Source: Actinomadura rupiterrae
Lineage (GTDB): Bacteria; Actinomycetota; Actinomycetes; Streptosporangiales; Streptosporangiaceae
Assembly: GCF_024172125.1 (NCBI RefSeq)
Contig: NZ_JAMZEA010000022.1
Span: 1-44,750 of the forward strand
Reading direction: 5' to 3'
Length of the DNA stretch: 44,750 nucleotides
The notes under the pieces were generated by a model. That model was not told the DNA's origin. It saw only the letters and a program-made list of their open reading frames with translations, and did not search any database. A program made the position numbers and the translations under genes. Below are positions 40,054 through 44,750 of the stretch, piece by piece (the stretch's first letter is position 1; each line of letters begins with the position of its first letter).

Positions 40054-41417
40054 TGCGCGAGAACCCGGCCGACCTGCTGCCGGAGCTGTGCACGCTGCTC
40101 GGCGCCGTCCTCGGCCTGCTGACCGGCATGTTCGTCCCGCGGCAGCGGCAGTGGGCCGCGGTCCTGGTCTGCGCGCTCGGGGTTCTGGCGGGCCTGGTGT
40201 CGGCGGCGTTCGCCGTGCCGGGGCCGCGCGTGATGACGTTCGACGCGTTCATGCTCGACCCGGTCACGCACGTCACGCGCGTGACCGTGCTGGGCTCGAC
40301 GCTGCTCGTCATGGCGCTGGCCTTCAAACCGCTGCGCGGGCACCGCCGCGAGACCGAGTTCCATGTGCTGACGGTCTTCACGGCTTTGGGCACGGTCGCG
40401 TTGGGCGCTTCGTCCGATCTCCTGGTGCTGGTGGCCGCTTACCTGCTGGCGAGCATCCCGTCGTACGCGCTGGCCGGGTTCGGGAAGGACGCCCAGGGCA
40501 CCGAGGCCGCGCTGAAGTACTACCTGATGGGCGCGCTTTTCGGCCTGCTCATGCTCACCGGCGTGACGCTGCTCTACGGCCTCGGACGCGGCACGTCCTA
40601 CGAGACGCTCGGGCGGAACCTGCCGGACAACACGGTCGTGACGGTCGGCGCCATCCTGCTGGTGGCGGGCCTGCTGTTCAAGGCAGGCGGCGTCCCGGCC
40701 CATTTCTGGGTTCCGGACGTGGCGGAAGGCGCGTCCCCGGTCGTGGCGGCGCTGGTCACGACGATCCCCAAGATCGGAGCGTTCGCCGCGCTCTTCCGCC
40801 TGGGCGCGGAGGTCACGCCGCACTCCTGGGCGCTGACCCTCGCGCTGGTCGCGACCGCGACGATGACGCTGGGCAACCTGGCCGCCTTCGGACAGGACAA
40901 CGTCCGCCGCCTGCTGGCCTACTCGACCATCAGCCAGGCGGGGTACCTGCTCGTCCCGGTCGCGATGGCCGGACGCACCGACCTCGCCGAGCCCGCCCTG
41001 CTCTACTACATCGCCGCCTACGCCCTGACGAACCTGGGCGCCTTCGCGGTCGTGGTCGCCGTGGGACGCGACCGCATCGGCGACTACCGCGGGCTCGCGC
41101 CCCGCTCGCCGCTGCTCGTCCTGTCGCTGGTCATCTGCCTGCTGGGCCTGATCGGCACACCGCCGACGGCCGTCTTCGTCGGAAAAGTCCTGATGCTGGG
41201 CGCGGCCCTCGACGGCCACTACACCTGGCTCGCCGTCGTCGCCGCCGTGAACACGGTCGCCAGCGTCTTCTACTACCTGCGCTGGATCGTCCCGTGCTTC
41301 GCGCGCGCGGACGAGGGCCCGGTTCCGTCCCGTCCGGCGGCGATGGTCGCCTACCTGGCGACCGCCCTGACACTCGTCCTGGGCATCGGCAGCGGCATAG
41401 CCCTGTCCCTCAACTGA
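40053..41417 (+). CDS. nuoN: NADH-quinone oxidoreductase subunit N (antiporter-like)
   Basis: A 454-residue antiporter-like subunit. Family motifs are LVLVAAYLLASIPSYALAGF (helix 5 region, in which the usual Glu is Ala or Tyr), EAALKYYLMGALFGLLMLTG, FKAGGVPAHFWVPDVAEGAS and QDNVRRLLAYSTISQAGYLL, ending LIGTPPTAVFVGKVLML. The start is either the GTG at 40050 or the ATG at 40053; both couple to nuoM. The apparent loss of the helix-5 Glu is notable because it is part of the pumping chain in canonical NuoN. Last gene of the operon. Confidence 0.92.
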   Translation: MRENPADLLPELCTLLGAVLGLLTGMFVPRQRQWAAVLVCALGVLAGLVSAAFAVPGPRVMTFDAFMLDPVTHVTRVTVLGSTLLVMALAFKPLRGHRRETEFHVLTVFTALGTVALGASSDLLVLVAAYLLASIPSYALAGFGKDAQGTEAALKYYLMGALFGLLMLTGVTLLYGLGRGTSYETLGRNLPDNTVVTVGAILLVAGLLFKAGGVPAHFWVPDVAEGASPVVAALVTTIPKIGAFAALFRLGAEVTPHSWALTLALVATATMTLGNLAAFGQDNVRRLLAYSTISQAGYLLVPVAMAGRTDLAEPALLYYIAAYALTNLGAFAVVVAVGRDRIGDYRGLAPRSPLLVLSLVICLLGLIGTPPTAVFVGKVLMLGAALDGHYTWLAVVAAVNTVASVFYYLRWIVPCFARADEGPVPSRPAAMVAYLATALTLVLGIGSGIALSLN

Positions 41418-41444
41418 CCGCTAGCGTGTGCGGCGGGAGGACAC

Positions 41445-41744
41445 ATGGCCGTACACCACGTCGTCACCATCCACGTCGCGCCCGGACGGGCGGACGAGTT
41501 CGCCGCCGCGTTCAACACCCTGCGCAGCGCCGTCCAGCAAGAGGAAGGCTGCGAACAGTACGAGCTGTTCCAGAGCCTCGACGCCCCGGACAAGCTGGTC
41601 ATCCTGGAACGCTGGACCGACCAGGCCCTGCTCGACCGGCACCAGGAAGTGGAACGCACCCAGTACACCAAGCTCATCGAGCCCCTCATGAAGCTCTGGG
41701 CACCCGGAGACCCGCCGTCCGTCGCCCGCTACGAGACCCCCTGA
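41445..41744 (+). CDS. Antibiotic biosynthesis monooxygenase (ABM) domain protein
   Basis: A 99-residue ABM-fold protein of the quinol monooxygenase (YgiN-like) type. The ferredoxin-like fold is read from HHVVTIHVAPGRADEFAAAF, EEGCEQYELFQSLDAPDKLV and LERWTDQALLDRHQEVERTQ. Small cofactor-free dimers of this kind oxidise quinols or polyketide aromatics, or detoxify them. It starts 27 bp after nuoN with a GGAGGACAC leader, so it may be co-transcribed with the nuo operon. A quinol link is attractive but unproven. Confidence 0.85.
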   Translation: MAVHHVVTIHVAPGRADEFAAAFNTLRSAVQQEEGCEQYELFQSLDAPDKLVILERWTDQALLDRHQEVERTQYTKLIEPLMKLWAPGDPPSVARYETP

Positions 41745-41782
41745 ACGCGATCACCGGAATCGGGGCCGCATAGGCTTCGACG

Positions 41783-42193
41783 ATGGAGAACGACGAACTT
41801 CCGGCGCTCGAACTCGCCTTCCCCGGCCCGGAGCGGGACCGCGGTGTGGCGGCGATCGAGGACGGCCGGAAGACCGCCCTGACCGGCCTCATGGAGATCT
41901 ACGAGCACGCCGGCGAGCCGCTGCCGGAGGAAGGGCAGCGCTTCGCCGTGCTGGACTCGGACGGCCTCCCGGCGCTCACGATCGAGCTCACCGAGGTGCG
42001 CGTCGTCCCCATCAAGGAGATCGACGACGACTTCGCCCGCGCCGAGGGCCGCGGCTACGCGAACGCCGCCGAATGGCGGAAGGCCCACGAGGAGTTCTTC
42101 CAGAGCGAAGGCGTCGCCGAGTTCCTCGGCCACGTCCCCGACATCGACGACGAAACCCTCATCGTCGCGGAACGCTTCCGCGTCGTCGGCTAG
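41783..42193 (+). CDS. ASCH domain protein
   Basis: A 136-residue protein with an ASCH (PUA-like) fold. KTALTGLMEIYEHAGEPLPE is the ligand-groove region, with the strand RFAVLDSDGLPALTIELTEV and the helix NAAEWRKAHEEFFQSEG behind it. ASCH proteins bind RNA or modified nucleosides, and some are amidohydrolases of acetylated cytidine. The exact substrate here is unknown. It overlaps the convergent LRR gene by 4 bp. Confidence 0.85.
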   Translation: MENDELPALELAFPGPERDRGVAAIEDGRKTALTGLMEIYEHAGEPLPEEGQRFAVLDSDGLPALTIELTEVRVVPIKEIDDDFARAEGRGYANAAEWRKAHEEFFQSEGVAEFLGHVPDIDDETLIVAERFRVVG

Positions 42194-43104
42194 AAGTCCC
42201 GCCCGTCTGCGACGTAGTGGTAGGTCTCGTCCTCGAAAGGCCCGTGGTACTCGCCGCGCCCGTCGCCGAGATCGATCTCGGTGTCCGGAAGCGAGTCCCG
42301 AAGCCGTCGCATCATGTGGTCGGACAGGTAGTGGTGGTGGAGGTCCAGCTGCCGCAGGCGGGTGAGCGGCCGGCCGGACAGCAGGTGCCCGGCCCCCAGG
42401 TCGGTGAGAGTACCCCGCGCGAGACACAGCGCCTCCAGGCGGGCCACGACGGGAGCAGACGAGATCACCTCGGCCACCTCGTCCTGGCGGTCACTGTTCT
42501 GAAGGCCGAGACGCCGCAGTGACGGCAGTCGTGCGCCGCTCGCGAGCTGTTCCAGGTCGGCCGGACCGGCTACGTTGTCGACGCCCAGCCACAGGTCGAG
42601 GTGTTCCAGTTCGGGCATATCGCTGTTCGAGATCGCGTCCAGCACTCCGGACGGCAGGCAGCATGACTCCACCCGGAACGTTCTCAGAGCCTCATGGCGG
42701 AAGGGTTGCAGCTCCAGCCCTTGCCTTCCGCGGACGTCCAGCCGCTCCAGCAGCGGGAAGCGTTCGAGAACGGGGGTGATGTCGTCCTGCCAGATGAGGG
42801 GGAAGTCCTGCTCGTCGCCCAGGTACAGCGCGCGCAGGTTGGGGAAGCGGTCCGCGCTGTCCAGGAGATGCTCGGCGGCGGACGGGCCGTCGAAACCGGT
42901 GAAGGCGACGAGCAGCGCGGTGACCTGCGTGGAGTCGACCCGCTTCAGGAAGCTTTCGAAGGTCTCCCCGAACTCGGGCGGCCCAGAGATCGCGGCGGAG
43001 AGCCGCCAGGCCACTCCCGGGCGGACGATCTGCCGATGGCCTTCCGGGTTGAATTCCGCGACGGGCAGGCCGTGGAACTCCTCGGTACGGATATATCCGG
43101 GCAT
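42190..43104 (-). CDS. STM4015-family leucine-rich repeat protein
   Basis: A 304-residue protein. The N-terminus (TEEFHGLPVAEFNPEGH, WRLSAAISG) matches the STM4015 family. At least five leucine-rich repeats follow, such as FPNLRALYLGDEQDFPLI, FPLLERLDVRGRQGLELQP, MPELEHLDLWLGVDN, LPSLRRLGLQNSDRQDE and LTRLRQLDLHHHYLSDHMM. Relatives occur beside WGR-domain and STM4014-type genes, none of which is seen here. ATG 43104 was chosen on similarity; the frame is open 11 codons upstream. Confidence 0.8.
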   Translation of the reverse strand: MPGYIRTEEFHGLPVAEFNPEGHRQIVRPGVAWRLSAAISGPPEFGETFESFLKRVDSTQVTALLVAFTGFDGPSAAEHLLDSADRFPNLRALYLGDEQDFPLIWQDDITPVLERFPLLERLDVRGRQGLELQPFRHEALRTFRVESCCLPSGVLDAISNSDMPELEHLDLWLGVDNVAGPADLEQLASGARLPSLRRLGLQNSDRQDEVAEVISSAPVVARLEALCLARGTLTDLGAGHLLSGRPLTRLRQLDLHHHYLSDHMMRRLRDSLPDTEIDLGDGRGEYHGPFEDETYHYVADGRDF

Positions 43105-43147
43105 GGCGGACGAGTCTAGTGACCGTTCGGTCGGCATGTCCGGAAGA

Positions 43148-44350
43148 TCAACTTTTGGCGCGGTCGAGGAGGGCGGCGGCGAGGGTGAGGAGGGCCAGGG
43201 CCGCGCCGGTCCAGGGGATGGCGGCGAGGCCCGAGCCCGCGTTGAGGACGGCGCCCGCGACGGGCGGGACGAGGCTGATGCCCAGCTGGAACATCGAGAC
43301 GGTGGTGGCGCCGGCGAGCGTGGGCGCCTCGCCCGCGATCGCGAACACGCGGGCGTAGAGCGCCGGGTTCAGGACGAAGCCCGCGACCCCGAGCATCGGG
43401 ACGAGCACGACCGCGGCGACGGGATGCGAAGCGAGCAGCGCCAGCAGCGCCGAGACCGCGGCGATGCCCAGCGCTCCGGTGAGCAGCGCGCGGTGCGGAC
43501 GGCCGTCGGAGATGCGTCCGCCGACGGTGAGGCCGGCGAACGCGCCCACGCCGAACAGGGTCAGGACGGCCGGGACCCACACGTCCGGAATGCCCGTGAC
43601 GTCGGTGAGCAGGGCCGCGAGGTAGTTGTAGGTGACCATGTAGGACGCCGTGCTCAGCAGCGTCGCCGCGAACACGACCCACAGGCCCGGACGGCTCAGC
43701 ACCCGCAGTTCGCGGCGGACGCTCGGCTCGGCCGCCGCACGGGTCGCCGGCACGGCGGCGAGCGTCAGCAGCGCGCCGGTCGCGGTGAGCGCGACGATGA
43801 CCCAGAAGCCGCCGCGCCATCCGGTGAAGTGGCCGAGCAGCGCGCCCGCCGGGCCGCCGAGCACCATCGCCAGGCTGAGCCCGCTGACGACCACGCCGGA
43901 CGCGCGGGCCGTCCGGTCGGGCGGGACGAGGGCGACCGCGGTGACCGTCGCGACCGCGAAGAACCCGGCGTAGGCCAGCCCGCAGGCGAACCGCGTCGCC
44001 AGCAGGACGGCGTAGTCGCCTGCGAGCAGGCCGGCCGCGAGGCAGGCGGCGAAGGCGAGCTGGGCGGTGACCAGGGTCGTCCGCCGGGGCCAGCGCAGGG
44101 TCAGGACGGCCAGCGGCGGCCCGCCGAGGACCACGCCGATCGCGAACGTGGAGATCATCCATCCGGCGGACGGCAGCGAGACGCGCAGGTCGTCGGCGAT
44201 GTGCGGCAGCACGCCCGCGACGAGGAACTCGGTGCTGCCCATCGCGAACAGGCTGAACGCGAGCAGGTACACCGGCAGCGGCAGCGCTCTCGATGGCGCG
44301 GCGTCCGGGACGGTGCGTCCCGCGCGGGAGGTGGTGGCCTTCTTCGGCAT
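43148..44350 (-). CDS. MFS drug exporter, Cmx/CmlR-like
   Basis: A 400-residue major facilitator with 12 predicted helices. The start of helix 1 (PVYLLAFSLFAMGSTEFLVAGVLP) resembles chloramphenicol exporters of the Cmx/CmlR group and also arabinose-efflux proteins. Family motif A between helices 2 and 3 reads LRWPRRT. The antiporter motif C region reads GLSLAMVLGGPAGALLGHFTGW. The substrate is not predictable from sequence. The ribosome-binding site AGGAGA (7 bp before ATG) touches a 31-bp palindrome, suggesting induced expression. Confidence 0.87.
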   Translation of the reverse strand: MPKKATTSRAGRTVPDAAPSRALPLPVYLLAFSLFAMGSTEFLVAGVLPHIADDLRVSLPSAGWMISTFAIGVVLGGPPLAVLTLRWPRRTTLVTAQLAFAACLAAGLLAGDYAVLLATRFACGLAYAGFFAVATVTAVALVPPDRTARASGVVVSGLSLAMVLGGPAGALLGHFTGWRGGFWVIVALTATGALLTLAAVPATRAAAEPSVRRELRVLSRPGLWVVFAATLLSTASYMVTYNYLAALLTDVTGIPDVWVPAVLTLFGVGAFAGLTVGGRISDGRPHRALLTGALGIAAVSALLALLASHPVAAVVLVPMLGVAGFVLNPALYARVFAIAGEAPTLAGATTVSMFQLGISLVPPVAGAVLNAGSGLAAIPWTGAALALLTLAAALLDRAKS

Positions 44351-44360
44351 GGGGGGTTCT

Positions 44361-44391
44361 CCTGAGTCGTAGTGATCGACTACGACTCAGG
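44361..44391 (-). promoter_or_regulatory. 31-bp palindrome at the MFS exporter ribosome-binding site
   Basis: CCTGAGTCGTAGT (44361-44373), five bases (GATCG), then the exact complement (44379-44391) form 13-bp perfect arms. It begins 11 bp upstream of the MFS ATG and includes part of the ribosome-binding site. It may be a repressor operator (TetR-like symmetry) or a hairpin that hides the ribosome-binding site. No U-tract follows, so a simple terminator is less likely. Confidence 0.6.
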
Positions 44392-44461
44392 CTGATCCCC
44401 GGCCCTCCGAACGGGCAACAAGCGTTGCTGAAACCGGGACGCGCGGGCTGCGGCCCGCGGG

Positions 44462-44750
44462 TTACGGCTTGCGGGCGATGGCTCCCACCATCAGCCGCTC
44501 GCTGATCGACAGCTCGTGGTCGAGCGGGGCGTCCGGGCGCCATTCGGGGAGGTAGACCAGGCCGGGGGCGACCATGTCCAGGCCGTCCATGTAGACGGCG
44601 ATCTCCTCCGGGGTGCGGAAGCGGCCGGTGCCGAGGAAGTGCAGGAAGGTCTTCTCCAGCTCCTCCGACTCGGGGCCCGAGCGGCAGAAGTGCGAGAGGA
44701 ACAGGTGGCTGCCGGACGGGACGGCGTCCATGTACGCCCGGACGATCCGC
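44462..44750 (-). CDS. PF04672-family SAM-dependent methyltransferase (5' partial)
   Basis: The C-terminal 96 residues of an S-adenosylmethionine-dependent methyltransferase of the actinobacterial DUF574/Methyltransf_19 family. YMDAVPSGSHLFLSHFCRSG, RTPEEIAVYMDGLDMVAPGL and VYLPEWRPDAP are characteristic C-terminal segments. The frame runs on to the right edge of the window, so the SAM-binding part is missing. It lies upstream of the MFS gene in the same direction, with a 111-bp gap holding the palindrome. Confidence 0.88.
   Translation of the reverse strand, partial: RIVRAYMDAVPSGSHLFLSHFCRSGPESEELEKTFLHFLGTGRFRTPEEIAVYMDGLDMVAPGLVYLPEWRPDAPLDHELSISERLMVGAIARKP

Noticed and set aside
44361..44391. 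Rho-independent terminator of the methyltransferase gene
   Set aside because: No U-tract follows and the structure overlaps the next gene's ribosome-binding site, so an operator or attenuator is a better reading, though termination is not excluded.

Overview
The window is high-GC, actinomycete DNA. Third codon positions are almost all G or C, genes overlap as ATGA/GTGA, and GTG and TTG starts are common. An AfsR-like NB-ARC/TPR regulator, an F420-type LLM oxidoreductase, a PF04672 methyltransferase and an extra nuo cluster are typical of the Streptosporangiales/Streptomycetales. I favour an Actinomadura-like (Thermomonosporaceae) genome, but this is inference from gene content only.

Layout. 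1-5.3 kb: an NB-ARC/TPR regulator cut by the left edge, a DUF72 protein, a secreted protein of unknown function and an LLM flavin oxidoreductase. 5.3-13 kb: an insertion-rich, gene-poor zone with an IS630-family element, a small MITE-like insertion, an intact IS3-family element, several unrelated arrays of 13-18 bp tandem repeats, and only two ordinary genes (a MarR regulator and an isochorismatase-fold protein). 13-24 kb: an NlpC/P60-like secreted protein; a flavin electron-transfer operon (ferric-reductase-like flavocytochrome, FMN-binding protein, ApbE) divergent from an OmpR-type two-component system; an Lnt-like nitrilase; a NarL-type two-component system; and a DUF4389 membrane protein.

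24.1-29.4 kb (minus strand): a lasso peptide biosynthetic operon. Its precursor gene (29266-29388) is only 40 codons. Downstream come the Asn-synthetase-like cyclase, the B2 leader peptidase, a MauE-like membrane protein with a CGC motif, a DrrA/DrrB-type ABC exporter and, last, the PqqD-like RRE protein B1. The predicted core has a Gly1-Glu8 ring closely resembling LP2006 and two cysteines in the tail, so a class IV-like, disulfide-bearing lasso peptide is predicted. A second ABC exporter plus NarL-type two-component system (29.8-33.3 kb) is transcribed divergently from the precursor and may provide sensing and immunity. The shared 424-bp intergenic region carries two separate palindromic sites.

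33.5-41.4 kb: a tightly overlapping operon for the membrane arm of complex I (nuoA, H, J, K, L, M, N). It has no nuoC, E, F, G or I. In place of nuoB and nuoD is one protein that looks like a cysteine-free NuoB-like half joined to a NuoD-like half by a His/Met-rich linker. 41.4-44.75 kb: an ABM monooxygenase, an ASCH-domain protein, an STM4015-type leucine-rich repeat protein, an MFS drug exporter behind a 31-bp palindrome, and a PF04672 methyltransferase cut by the right edge.
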